DNA from: Planomonospora parontospora
GTDB lineage: Bacteria > Actinomycetota > Actinomycetes > Streptosporangiales > Streptosporangiaceae
Reading direction: 5' to 3'
Length of the DNA: 64,000 nucleotides
Assembly: GCA_014647935.1 (NCBI GenBank)
Contig: BMQD01000001.1
Coordinates: 434,001 to 498,000 of the forward strand
Shown: piece by piece, positions 9,484-17,841 of the stretch
Layout: each line of letters begins with the position of its first letter
How positions within the stretch are numbered: position 1 is the first letter of the stretch
Translations under genes and position numbers: made by a program
Notes under the pieces: model-generated
Seen by the model: only the letters and a program-made list of their open reading frames with translations
Databases searched by the model: none
What the model was told of the DNA's origin: nothing

Positions 9484-9788
9484 CGCGCCCGCCGGCCCCG
9501 GCCGGGGCCCGGACCCGCCCGAGGGATCCGGGTCCCGGCCGCGGGCCCGGCCCCACGGCGGGGTCCTGTGGCCCCTCTCACACGGCCGGGAGGAATGCCC
9601 CCGCAGGGGGAGGTGTTCCAACCCTTCGTGAGGTTCTCCCTGACGTCCGTGCGGCTGGTCGAACGGCTCCACGTCGACCTGTGCCGTCTCAACGGCGATC
9701 TCTGTCGCTAGAACGCGCCTTCGAGTCCTTTTCCTCACCCCGCATGCCCGTGCCCGCTCCGGCATGCCCTTTCTCGGAAGTCACGTTC
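9484..9788. other. Intergenic region between the LLM gene and the symporter
   Basis: No gene was recognised in these 305 bases. A perfect GGCCCCGG/CCGGGGCC inverted repeat with no loop lies near 9494-9509. A further GC-rich stretch to about 9565 could fold as a terminator for the LLM gene. The rest, up to GGAAG at 9776-9780 (probable ribosome binding site of the symporter), shows no convincing promoter. Confidence 0.4.
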
Positions 9789-11099
9789 GTGAAGAGATTC
9801 TCCTTCTCCCTGCAGCTCCTGCTGGGCCTCGCCGCCGGCGTCGCCCTGGGCCTGGCCGCCCGCGCCGGGGAGGTCGCCTGGCTCACCACCGCGCTGACCC
9901 AGGTCGGCTCGACCTTCGTCCAGCTCCTCAAGCTCGCCGTCCCGCCGCTGGTCTTCACCGCCGTCGTGGTCAGCGTGGCCAACCTGCGCAACGTCAACGG
10001 GGCCGCCCGGCTCGCCGGCAAGACGCTCGGCTGGTTCATGGCGACCTCGCTGGCCGCGGTGGTCGTCGCCATCGGCCTCGGCCTGCTGATCGACCCGGGC
10101 CGGGGCGTCACCATCGCCCTCGACGGCGCCAAGGCCGTGGACCTGGAGGGCGCCGGCACCTGGACCGACTTCCTGACCGGCATCGTCCCGACCAACATCG
10201 TCACCGCGTTCGCCGAGGTCAAGGTCCTGCAGATCGTCTTCCTGGGGATCGTGATCGGCGCCGCCGCGATGGCGGCCGGCGAGAAGGCCGAGCCGTTCCT
10301 CGCGTTCAGCCGCTCCGTCCTGGAGCTGGTCCAGAAGGCCCTGTGGTGGGTCATCCGGCTGGCCCCGATCGGCACCGCGGGCCTGATCGGCAAGGCCGTG
10401 GCCACCTACGGCTGGGACCTGCTGGCCCCGCTGGCCAAGCTCAGCGCCGGCGTCTACCTCGGCTGCCTCGCGGTCCTGCTGGTGGTCTACCCGGCGCTGC
10501 TCTCCCTCGCCGGCAGGGTGAGCCCGGTCACCTTCTACCGCAACGCCTGGCCCGCCATCGAGCTGGCCTTCGTCTCCCGCTCCTCGGTCGGCACCATGCC
10601 GCTGACCCAGCGCGTCACGGTCGAGCGCCTCGGCGTCGACCGCGACTACGCCTCCTTCGCGGTGCCGTTCGGCGCCACCACGAAGATGGACGGCTGCGCC
10701 GCGGTCTACCCGGCGCTCGCCGCGATCTTCGTGGCCCAGGTCTTCGGCGTCCAGCTCGGCCTCGGCGACTACCTGCTGATCGCGTTCGTCTCCGTGGTCG
10801 GCTCCGCCGCCACCGCGGGCCTGACCGGCGCGATCGTGATGCTCACCCTGACCTTGAGCACGCTGGGCCTCCCGCTGGAGGGGGTCGGCCTGCTGCTGGC
10901 CATCGACCCGATCCTCGACATGATCCGCACCGCCACCAACGTCGCGGGCCAGATGGTCGTCCCGGTTCTGGTGGCCAGGTCGGAGGGGCGCCTGGACGAG
11001 GGCGTCCTGAACGCCCCGCCGCAGTCCCTGGAGGAGCCGCCCGCGGCGCCCGCAGACCGGGACGCGGACTCCAGGGACGCCGAGCCCGCCCTGGTCTGA
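9789..11099 (+). CDS. SLC1 (DAACS) family dicarboxylate or amino acid:cation symporter
   Basis: This 436-residue membrane protein has the SLC1 layout: about eight transmembrane segments with two re-entrant loops. HP1 reads SRSSVGTMPLTQ near residue 257 and TM7 reads GATTKMDGCA near 297. TM8 reads DMIRTATNVAGQ, whose Arg in other members helps bind acidic substrate side chains. The usual NMDGT motif, part of the sodium and substrate site, is KMDGC here, so ion coupling or substrate may differ. The GTG start at 9789 has GGAAG 8 bases upstream; an in-frame ATG at 9744 lacks one. A 24-bp hairpin follows the stop. Confidence 0.88.
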   Translation: MKRFSFSLQLLLGLAAGVALGLAARAGEVAWLTTALTQVGSTFVQLLKLAVPPLVFTAVVVSVANLRNVNGAARLAGKTLGWFMATSLAAVVVAIGLGLLIDPGRGVTIALDGAKAVDLEGAGTWTDFLTGIVPTNIVTAFAEVKVLQIVFLGIVIGAAAMAAGEKAEPFLAFSRSVLELVQKALWWVIRLAPIGTAGLIGKAVATYGWDLLAPLAKLSAGVYLGCLAVLLVVYPALLSLAGRVSPVTFYRNAWPAIELAFVSRSSVGTMPLTQRVTVERLGVDRDYASFAVPFGATTKMDGCAAVYPALAAIFVAQVFGVQLGLGDYLLIAFVSVVGSAATAGLTGAIVMLTLTLSTLGLPLEGVGLLLAIDPILDMIRTATNVAGQMVVPVLVARSEGRLDEGVLNAPPQSLEEPPAAPADRDADSRDAEPALV

Positions 11100-11108
11100 G
11101 CGGGCCCG

Positions 11109-11160
11109 CGCAGGCCGTACGGCCCGCCCCCCGGCCGGGGGGCGGGCCGTACGGCCTGCG
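11109..11160 (+). terminator. Strong hairpin terminator after the symporter
   Basis: A perfect 24-bp inverted repeat (11109-11132 paired with 11137-11160) with a GGCC loop begins 10 bases after the symporter stop. There is no T-run, which is usual for actinobacterial terminators. Confidence 0.8.
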
Positions 11161-11428
11161 GCGGGTCCGGCGGGTCCGCCTGCGGAGCCGGAGCGCGGGT
11201 GCGGGCACGGTAGACTAGACGATCGAGTTCCGATCACCGATCCGCCCCCCGGGCCCGCCGCAGGGACAGGGCCCGCAGGGGACCCCGCAGAGACCCTGCG
11301 GGGACAAGGCGCTCAGGGCGCCCCCGCAGGGGAGGCGCCCATGACGCGTGAGGACGGGCCGGAGCTTCCCACACCGGACGACCAAAGAGCTGCTCGTCCC
11401 CAAGAGCGGCCGTACGCAGGAGAAACCA
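11161..11428 (+). promoter_or_regulatory. efp promoter and structured leader with a possible 47-codon uORF
   Basis: A TAGACT hexamer at 11211-11216 is a plausible -10 element. The following leader of about 200 bases contains a CCCCGCAG/CTGCGGGG hairpin (11283-11303) and a GGGCGCC/GGCGCCC hairpin (11317-11323 with 11334-11340). An ORF from ATG 11341 to TGA 11484, preceded by GGGGAGG, would overlap the efp start in another frame. That arrangement could modulate efp translation, but the ORF may be chance in high-GC DNA. Confidence 0.4.
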
Positions 11429-11989
11429 GTGGCGACGACGAACGACCTCAAGAACGGTCTCGTGCTCAAGCTCGAGGGCGGTGAGCTCTGGACGGTTGTG
11501 GAGTTCCAGCACGTCAAGCCCGGCAAGGGCGGCGCGTTCGTTCGCACCAAGCTCAAGAACGTGATGTCCGGCAAGGTCGTCGACAAGACCTTCAACGCCG
11601 GCGTCAAGGTCGAGGTGGCCAACGTCGACAAGCGCGAGATGCAGTTCTCCTACATGGACGGCGAGGAGTTCGTCTTCATGGACACCGAGACCTACGACAT
11701 GCTCCACGTCTCGCGCACCGCCGTCGGCGACGCCGCCAACTACCTGCTGGAGAACATGCTCGCCACCGTGGCGATCAACGAGGGCAACGTGCTCTACGTC
11801 GACCTCCCCGCGGCCGTCGAGCTCACCATCGCCGAGACCGAGCCGGGCCTGCAGGGCGACCGCTCCACCGGCGGCACCAAGCCCGCGAAGCTGGAGACCG
11901 GCGCGGAGATCAAGGTCCCGCTCTTCATCACCACCGGCGAGAAGGTCAAAGTCGACACCCGCACCGGCGATTACCTCGGCCGCGCCTGA
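11429..11989 (+). CDS. efp: Translation elongation factor P
   Basis: EF-P binds between the P and E sites and helps ribosomes stalled on consecutive prolines. The 186 residues give three beta-barrel domains. The N-terminal KOW-like domain has the tip loop [12 protein letters not shown] with Lys33 at the position that is modified in many bacteria. The C-terminal domain ends with the family signature [17 protein letters not shown]. The GTG start (ATTNDLKNG follows) has a CAGGAGA site upstream. The stop overlaps the nusB start (TGATG). Confidence 0.96.
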   Translation: MATTNDLKNGLVLKLEGGELWTVVEFQHVKPGKGGAFVRTKLKNVMSGKVVDKTFNAGVKVEVANVDKREMQFSYMDGEEFVFMDTETYDMLHVSRTAVGDAANYLLENMLATVAINEGNVLYVDLPAAVELTIAETEPGLQGDRSTGGTKPAKLETGAEIKVPLFITTGEKVKVDTRTGDYLGRA

Positions 11990-12399
11990 TGTCGGCACGC
12001 GGTAAGGCGCGCAGGCGCGCGCTGGACGTCCTGTTCGAGGCCGAGGCGCGCGGGGAGGACCCGCTCCGGGTGCTCGCCGAGCGGCTCGAGCGGGCCGACC
12101 CGCCGGTCAACGAGTACACCTCGACGATCGTCGAGGGCGTGTGCCGCCACCGGTCGCGCATCGACGAGCTGATCACCACCTACGCCGAGGGCTGGACGCT
12201 CGACCGCATGCCCGCGGTCGACCGCAACCTGCTGCGCGGCGGCACCTACGAGCTGCTCTGGATGCCCGACGTCCCCGAGGGCGTCGTCATCAGCGAGTGG
12301 GTCGGCCTGGCCTCCGAGCTGTCGACGGACGAGTCGCCGCAGTTCGTCAACGGACTGCTGGCCCGGTTCAAGCAGCTCAAGCCCTCTCTGGCGCTGTAG
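11989..12399 (+). CDS. nusB: Transcription antitermination factor NusB
   Basis: NusB pairs with NusE (ribosomal protein S10) on boxA RNA to prevent premature termination of rRNA transcripts. The 136-residue all-helical protein shows the family blocks ARRRALDVLFEAE, GVCRHRSRIDELI, LDRMPAVDRNLLRGGTYEL and FVNGLLARF. ATG 11989 overlaps the efp stop by one base, forming a two-gene efp-nusB operon as in other actinobacteria. Confidence 0.95.
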   Translation: MSARGKARRRALDVLFEAEARGEDPLRVLAERLERADPPVNEYTSTIVEGVCRHRSRIDELITTYAEGWTLDRMPAVDRNLLRGGTYELLWMPDVPEGVVISEWVGLASELSTDESPQFVNGLLARFKQLKPSLAL

Positions 12400-12414
12400 G
12401 GACCGCGGCACGCG

Positions 12415-12428
12415 GGGGGTTCGCCCCC
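12415..12428 (+). terminator. UUCG-capped hairpin after nusB
   Basis: GGGGG (12415-12419), a TTCG loop and CCCCC (12424-12428) form a stable tetraloop hairpin 15 bases after nusB. A second GC-rich hairpin lies at about 12434-12452. Together they are a plausible terminator for efp-nusB. Confidence 0.5.
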
Positions 12429-12519
12429 TTCTGCGGGCGGGCGTGCGCCCGCGCGCGTCGCCGGTTCCACCGGCGCGGCGTAGGCTGGGCTCGTCACCGA
12501 CGAAGGAGGCGATCGGAAG

Positions 12520-13278
12520 TTGCATGCCGTAGGCACCTCACGACAGCCCGGGGCTCCGGCGGTCCGCACCGCCGTCGTCTGGGACGTCCTGCGGGCGGCG
12601 CTGGCCGATCGCGTGGCCGTGACCGGCCGCGACCGACTCGACATCGTCGACGCCGGGGGCGGCACCGGGGGTTTCGCCGTGCCGCTCGCCGCGCTCGGGC
12701 ACACCGTCACGGTCGTGGACCCCAGCCCCGACTCGCTGGCCGCGCTGGAGCGCCGCGCCGCCGAGGCGGGAGTGGGCGTCCGCGCGCTGCAGGGGGACGC
12801 GGCCGACCTGGGCGAGCTCCTCCCGGCCGACGGCACCGACCTGGTGCTCTGCCACAGCGTGCTGGAGTACGTCGAGGACCCCGGCGGGGCGCTGGCCGCG
12901 ATGGCCCGCCTGCTGCGGGAGGGGGGCATGGTCAGCGTGCTGGCCGCCAACCCGCTGGCCGCCGCGCTGCACCGCTCCGTCTCGGGCCGGTTCGACGAGG
13001 CCCTGAAGGTCCTCGGCGACCCCGAGGGCCGCTGGGGCGACCGCGACCCCACGCCCCGGCGTTTCACCCGCGAGTCCCTGGTGCGGCTCCTCGGCGCCTC
13101 GGACCTGCGGCCGGGCGAGGTCCACGGGGTGCGCGTCTTCGCAGACCTCGTGCCGAGCAGGCTGCTCGACGGCGAGCCCGGGGCGGCCGGAGCGCTGATC
13201 GCCCTGGAGCAGGCCGCGGCCGAGCACCCGGTCCTCCGCGACATCGCCTCCCAGCTGCACATCCTCGGCCACCGATGA
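12520..13278 (+). CDS. Class I SAM-dependent methyltransferase (SmtA-like)
   Basis: This 252-residue Rossmann methyltransferase has motif I VDAGGGTGGFAVPLA (about residues 44-58), an acidic residue ending strand 2 (VVDPSPDS), GDAAD for adenine contact and motif IV DLVLCHSVLEYV. These are typical of the small-molecule or tRNA uridine methyltransferase groups, but the substrate is unknown. The TTG start at 12520 is supported by AAGGAGG at 12503-12509. A TAGGCT hexamer at 12481-12486 may be its -10 element. It is followed after 37 bases by dinB. Confidence 0.8.
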   Translation: MHAVGTSRQPGAPAVRTAVVWDVLRAALADRVAVTGRDRLDIVDAGGGTGGFAVPLAALGHTVTVVDPSPDSLAALERRAAEAGVGVRALQGDAADLGELLPADGTDLVLCHSVLEYVEDPGGALAAMARLLREGGMVSVLAANPLAAALHRSVSGRFDEALKVLGDPEGRWGDRDPTPRRFTRESLVRLLGASDLRPGEVHGVRVFADLVPSRLLDGEPGAAGALIALEQAAAEHPVLRDIASQLHILGHR

Positions 13279-13288
13279 GGCCCGCACC

Positions 13289-13309
13289 GAACGGGTGTTC
13301 CCATAGGAT
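13289..13309 (+). promoter_or_regulatory. LexA-type SOS box overlapping the dinB promoter
   Basis: GAAC-N4-GTTC is present at 13289-13300, matching the core of the actinobacterial LexA operator. It is followed 3 bases later by TAGGAT (13304-13309), a -10-like hexamer exactly 6 bases before the GTG of dinB. LexA bound here would block the promoter. Confidence 0.65.
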
Positions 13310-13315
13310 GGCGCC

Positions 13316-14548
13316 GTGTCGAGGAAACAGCAGGTGCCCCGCCCCGGTTCCGACCTCGGCGGGGACGACAGCGGCTGCCCGATCCTCCATGCCGACATGG
13401 ACGCCTTCTTCGCGAGCGTCGAGCTGCGGGAGCGGCCCGAGCTCGTCGGCACGCCCGTCATCATCGGCGCGCCCGGCCCGCGCGGCGTCGTCCTCAGCGC
13501 CACCTACGAGGCGAGGAGGTACGGCGTGCACTCGGCGATGCCCATGACGCGGGCCCGGCGGCTCTGCCCGCGGGCCACGGTCATCCCGCCGAGCCACGGC
13601 AAGTACTCCGAGGTGTCCCGGGGCGTCATGGAGATCTTCCGGACCTTCACCCCCGAAGTGGAGCCGATAGCCTCCGACGAGGCCTTCCTGGACGTCTCGG
13701 GGGCGCGCCGGCGGCTCGGTCCGCCGGCCCGGATCGCCGCCATGATCCGCGAGCGGGTCGCCGCGGAGCACGGCGTCACCTGCTCGGTGGGTGTGGCGAG
13801 CAGCAAGCTCGTGGCCAAGCTCGCCTCGCAGCACTGCAAGCCCGACGGTCTGTTGGTCGTGCCCGCCGACCGGGTGGTGGACTTCCTGCACCCCCTGCCG
13901 GTGGCGGTCCTGTGGGGCGTGGGGGAGCGCACGGAGCGCTCCCTGGCCCGGCTCGGCGTGCGGACCGTCGGCGACCTCGCCAGGACGCCGGTGGAGACCC
14001 TGCAGCGCGAGCTGGGCCGCGCCTCCGGCGCGCACCTGGCCGCGCTGGCCTGGGGCCGCGACGACCGGCGGGTCACCCCGCACGTGCCCGACAAGAGCAT
14101 CGGCGCGGAGGAGACCTTCGCCGTGGACGTGGACGACCCGGTGGAGATCCGCAGGGAGCTGCTCCGGCTCTCGGAGCGGGTCGCCGCTAGACTCAGGGAG
14201 GGCGGTCACGCCGGCCGTACGGTCAGCGTCAAGCTCCGCCGCCCCGACTTCACCACGCTCTCCCGGTCCCGGACGCTGGCCGAGCCCACCGACGTCGCCC
14301 GGGAGCTCTACTCCGTCGCCTGCGACCTGTACGCCGCCTCCGGCATGGAGGGGGCCCTGGTCCGCCTGGTCGGGGTGCGGGTGGAGAACCTGCTCCCCGC
14401 CGGCGCGGCCCCCCGGCAACTCGCCCTCGGCGAGCGGGAGGCGGGCTGGCGGGAGGCCGAGCGGGCGATGGACCGGGCGGCGCGGAGGTTCGGCCGCGAC
14501 GCGGTGCTTCCGGCCTCGCTCGTCCGCACCCGATCCGAGGAGGAATAG
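13316..14548 (+). CDS. dinB: DNA polymerase IV (Y family)
   Basis: Error-prone translesion polymerase of 410 residues. The palm contains HADMDAFFASVE (catalytic Asp at 27) and SDEAFLDVSG (catalytic Asp/Glu near 121-122). A steric-gate-region segment YEARRYGV is present. The HhH region (LWGVGERTERSLARLGV) and the little-finger domain follow. RQLALGE near residue 364 could be the clamp-binding peptide. The GTG start lies 6 bases after a TAGGAT hexamer, suggesting a leaderless mRNA. A LexA-type box just upstream predicts SOS induction. Confidence 0.93.
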   Translation: MSRKQQVPRPGSDLGGDDSGCPILHADMDAFFASVELRERPELVGTPVIIGAPGPRGVVLSATYEARRYGVHSAMPMTRARRLCPRATVIPPSHGKYSEVSRGVMEIFRTFTPEVEPIASDEAFLDVSGARRRLGPPARIAAMIRERVAAEHGVTCSVGVASSKLVAKLASQHCKPDGLLVVPADRVVDFLHPLPVAVLWGVGERTERSLARLGVRTVGDLARTPVETLQRELGRASGAHLAALAWGRDDRRVTPHVPDKSIGAEETFAVDVDDPVEIRRELLRLSERVAARLREGGHAGRTVSVKLRRPDFTTLSRSRTLAEPTDVARELYSVACDLYAASGMEGALVRLVGVRVENLLPAGAAPRQLALGEREAGWREAERAMDRAARRFGRDAVLPASLVRTRSEEE

Positions 14549-14701
14549 CCGTGATCGCACCTCCGGTTTGGACTACGTTGGACGTTTTCTTTCGTCTACG
14601 TCTACAGCCTCGTATTCTGGGGATAACCGACCGCGAGGTTCGGACACCCCGTGTCGTCCGTCACCGTTTTCCCCGTCCTGGGGCTGTCCTTGGGAGGCGC
14701 C

Positions 14702-15106
14702 GTGCCGCTCTCTGAGCACGAGCAGCGCCTGCTCGACCAGATCGAGCAGGCCCTCTACGCCGAGGACCCGAAGTGGGCCAATACCGTAAGGATCAGTGAT
14801 CCGCGCAGTCACTACAAGCGGCGTCTGGTGAAGGCCTCCATCGGCTTCGTCCTCGGCGTCGTCCTGTTGATGGTCGGCGTTGTGATCAACCTCATCCCCC
14901 TCGGCGTCGGCGGTTTCGTGGTCATGCTCGCCGCGTGCTTGTGGGGTCTGTCCAGTTGGAAGCGGATGAACGGGTTCGGTGAGGGCTCATCGTCCCCGGC
15001 TCCCCGCGAGCAGCGAGGAGGCAAGGCGGCGGGCCGCGGCGGCTCCCGTCAGAGCTTCATGGAGCGGATGGAAGAGCGCTGGCGCCGTCGCCACGACGAG
15101 CGCTGA
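14702..15106 (+). CDS. DUF3040 domain membrane protein
   Basis: This 134-residue actinobacterial protein starts VPLSEHEQRLLDQIEQALYAEDP, the conserved DUF3040 opening, followed by two transmembrane segments (about residues 45-65 and 68-85) and a basic, Gly/Ser/Arg-rich tail. The function is unknown; such genes often lie just before the mraZ region in this phylum. GTG 14702 has GGGAGG 4-5 bases upstream and is preferred over a GTG at 14651. The region upstream (14565-14620) is AT-rich for this window, with two TTGGAC hexamers 10 bases apart and TATTCT at 14613, so a promoter is likely there. Confidence 0.8.
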   Translation: MPLSEHEQRLLDQIEQALYAEDPKWANTVRISDPRSHYKRRLVKASIGFVLGVVLLMVGVVINLIPLGVGGFVVMLAACLWGLSSWKRMNGFGEGSSSPAPREQRGGKAAGRGGSRQSFMERMEERWRRRHDER

Positions 15107-15411
15107 CCTCTCCCGCCTTCCGCGGGTCAGCGGATGAGCCGCCCCCCCACGGGGCGGCTCACGGTTCGCCCGGCGCCTTCGCGCGCCACGGCGTCCCGGT
15201 GGCTCCGCCATCCCCTGACGCCGGTCCCTGTCCGTCGTCTCCTGAACACCGGTCCTGATCCGGTTCAAAACTTCTGGCCCGGTCTCCGGCAGGGGCTCCT
15301 GATCCGGTCCCGGGCAGGCGGCACCACCGGGTTCCGCCCTGTCCCCGACCTGGGGGAGGGCTCCCGGCACGTGCCGGGAGCCCTCCCCCAGGTCTCCTCC
15401 CGCCGCCCCCG
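15107..15411. terminator. Convergent terminator region with a 48-base perfect palindrome
   Basis: These 305 bases lie between convergent genes. A TGAGCCGCCCC/GGGGCGGCTCA hairpin (15135-15145 with 15151-15161, loop CCCAC) serves the DUF3040 gene. A perfect 48-base palindrome (15347-15394, 24-base arms, no loop) ends 17 bases before the stop of the transglutaminase gene on the minus strand, and probably terminates it. Between them, TCCTGATCCGGT occurs twice (about 15255 and 15298). No gene is seen. Confidence 0.75.
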
Positions 15412-17841
15412 TCAGGCGTCCCTGCGGGCCGGGAGCCGGAGCCGGATGTTCCCGAGCCGGTCGAAACCGTCGAGCATCCGCGCCCCCGCCGCGCGGATCC
15501 GCAGCAGCGTGGACGGCGGGAGCAGGACGGCCCGGATCCGCCTTCCGCGCGACGCGGTGGCGGCCAGGGCGCGACGGACGCGCCGGACGTCCTCACTCAT
15601 GGGCCCGGTCGCGCCGGGCGTCCTGGCGAAGAGCAGGCGCTCCACCGCGGCGGCGATCCTCGTCACCGCGGCCGCCGCCTCCGCGTCGAACCCGTACTGC
15701 CGCGCCAGGCGCCGGGCCAGGGCCCGCGGACTCTCGCTCGGCTCCCGCGCCATGCCGTAGTCGCACAGGGCGTCGTCGAGATCCGCCCAGGCCGCGGACA
15801 CCGCCGCCGCCGTTCCGTGCTCGGCTCTGACCGCCGTGACACCTGCCGGTTCCGGCACCGAGGGCGTCAGGGGCGGCACCGCCTGCCTGGCGTAGACGCG
15901 CCGGCGCCGCTGCCGCGTCACGCAGCCGAGCAGCGCCGGGATCAGCAGGCCCAACAGGGCGAACGCCGCGCCGATCCCCGCCTTCGCGGCGGTCGGCACC
16001 CCCTCGTCCGCCGCGAGCGGCACGCCGCCGAAGTCGCGGTCGAGCGCGGGGTTGCGGCGGGCGGCGGACGGCCCGCTCGACGGGTCCGCGCCGGTGGAGC
16101 CGGCGCTGGGGGCCGCGGACGGCTCGTCACCCCGATCGGTGAGGACCTCCGGGTAGGTATAGGGGGGCCGGGAGCCGCTGGCCTGCCCGACCGGGCCCGA
16201 CGGGGTGGGCTCGAAGCGGAGCCAGCCCGCGCCCTCGAAGTAGAGCTCGGGCCAGGCGTGCGAGTCGTGCGTGCGCACGTTCCACCGGCCGGAGACGCTG
16301 CCGCCGCCGGTGTAGCCGATGGCGACCCGGGAGGGGATGCCCAGGACCCGGGCCAGCACCGCCATCGAGGCGGCGAACTGCTCGCAGTACCCGGACCTGC
16401 TGCGGAGCAGGAAGTCCGCCAGGGCGGAGCCGTCGTGGCCCTGCGTGGCCAGGCTGTAGGTGAACCCGCCCTTGGTGGTGAAGAACTCCTGGAGCAGGAT
16501 CGCCTTCTCGTACGGGGTGGTGCCCTCTCCGGTGACCTCCTCGGCCAGCCGCCGGATCTCCGAGGGCAGGCCGTCGGGGAGCGGCAGATATCTCTCCCGG
16601 ACCGCCTCGGGGGCCGGTCCCGCCGCCTTGAGCATGGCCGCCGTGGGCCTGGGCTCGGCGCTGACGACCTCGTAGGAGGCTCCTCCGGCGGTGTCGGAGT
16701 GGGAGAACACCATGAGCGTCTCCCGGTCGGGCCGCCAGTCCCCGTCGATCCGGATCGTGCCCGGCGGGTACGGCAGCGGCAGGAAGCTCAGGTCCCTGAC
16801 CTCCTCGCTCACCGTGATCCGGGTGGTGACCTGGGCGGTGGGCACGCCCGGGCCCTGCCCCGGGGCGGAGGGCAGCGGCCCCGCGGAGGTGCGGTCCTCG
16901 GCCCGCCCGACCGGCTTCGTCATCGTCCACTGCTCGCCGTCGAAGACGTCCAGCGAGTACAGCCGCAGGTAGCGGGGGGAGTTGTCGCTGGTCAGATAGG
17001 TGAGGACGGTGGAGTTGGCCGGCAGTTCCAGCTCCCGGCGCAGGTTGGCCACCGGGTTGGGGAAGCTGATCGCGCTGCCGCCCCCGCCCTTGCCGCTGCC
17101 CACGCCGAAACCGAACAGCGGGTCGGGCTCCAGGGTGGGTAGCAGCGCGGGCAGCAGGATGGCCAGGGCGATCGCGGTGAAGCCGACCCGCTTTCCCGAC
17201 AGCCGCAGGGCGGAGGGGTCGTCGGCGGGACGGGGTGCGACGAAGGAGGGCGCCCGGCGCACCAGCACCGTCCGCCCCCAGTGGCCGACCCGTTCCCGCC
17301 CGTCGGCGACCAGCAGCCCCAGGAAGCCCAGCGCGCCGAGGACGACCACCCACCAGCCGAGCGGGTCGTCGAGGAACGAGGCGGGCACCACGAACAGCGA
17401 CAGCAGCGGCAGGCCGGCCAGCGCGGCCCGCCGGAGCCGGACCGCGAGGAAGTCGACGCAGATCGCGACCAGCCCGACGCCGCTGCAGGTGAGCAGGGTG
17501 ATCCCGGAAGTGGAGGGGACCGGGACGGCGAACCGCTGGATGTCGGTGAACCCGTCGGCCGCCAGCTCCGCCAGCCGGAGGACCGAGTCCTTGGTGGGCA
17601 CCACCAGGGCCCACGCCTGCGAGCCGGCGAACACCGCCGTCAGGTAGATCCAGACGGCCGTCAGCTGTGCCGGTGGGACCAGCCAGTACGGCAGCGTGTA
17701 GCGGGTGGCCAGCACGCCGATCCCGGTGACCACGAGGATGATCCCGAGGCTGGTCCAGAACCAGGCGCCCCCCTGGAAGAGGGAATGGAGCGCGATCGCC
17801 ACCGCTCCGGTGGCCACGCCGGACATGACGGGAAGTCTCAT
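15412..17841 (-). CDS. TgpA-like transmembrane transglutaminase-family protein
   Basis: This 809-residue protein has five to six N-terminal transmembrane segments (about residues 10-240), an extracytoplasmic DUF3488-type region, and a transglutaminase core. The core carries the catalytic Cys in RSGYCEQFAASMAVLARVLG (near 481) and the His in RTHDSHAWPELYF (near 525). A Ser/Pro-rich linker, one more membrane segment (about 610-630) and a cytoplasmic DUF4129-like tail follow. Relatives act as surface peptidases or transglutaminases linked to the cell envelope. ATG 17841 overlaps the DUF58 stop (ATGA), so it is coupled to DUF58 and MoxR as a conserved three-gene operon. Confidence 0.88.
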   Translation of the reverse strand: MRLPVMSGVATGAVAIALHSLFQGGAWFWTSLGIILVVTGIGVLATRYTLPYWLVPPAQLTAVWIYLTAVFAGSQAWALVVPTKDSVLRLAELAADGFTDIQRFAVPVPSTSGITLLTCSGVGLVAICVDFLAVRLRRAALAGLPLLSLFVVPASFLDDPLGWWVVVLGALGFLGLLVADGRERVGHWGRTVLVRRAPSFVAPRPADDPSALRLSGKRVGFTAIALAILLPALLPTLEPDPLFGFGVGSGKGGGGSAISFPNPVANLRRELELPANSTVLTYLTSDNSPRYLRLYSLDVFDGEQWTMTKPVGRAEDRTSAGPLPSAPGQGPGVPTAQVTTRITVSEEVRDLSFLPLPYPPGTIRIDGDWRPDRETLMVFSHSDTAGGASYEVVSAEPRPTAAMLKAAGPAPEAVRERYLPLPDGLPSEIRRLAEEVTGEGTTPYEKAILLQEFFTTKGGFTYSLATQGHDGSALADFLLRSRSGYCEQFAASMAVLARVLGIPSRVAIGYTGGGSVSGRWNVRTHDSHAWPELYFEGAGWLRFEPTPSGPVGQASGSRPPYTYPEVLTDRGDEPSAAPSAGSTGADPSSGPSAARRNPALDRDFGGVPLAADEGVPTAAKAGIGAAFALLGLLIPALLGCVTRQRRRRVYARQAVPPLTPSVPEPAGVTAVRAEHGTAAAVSAAWADLDDALCDYGMAREPSESPRALARRLARQYGFDAEAAAAVTRIAAAVERLLFARTPGATGPMSEDVRRVRRALAATASRGRRIRAVLLPPSTLLRIRAAGARMLDGFDRLGNIRLRLPARRDA

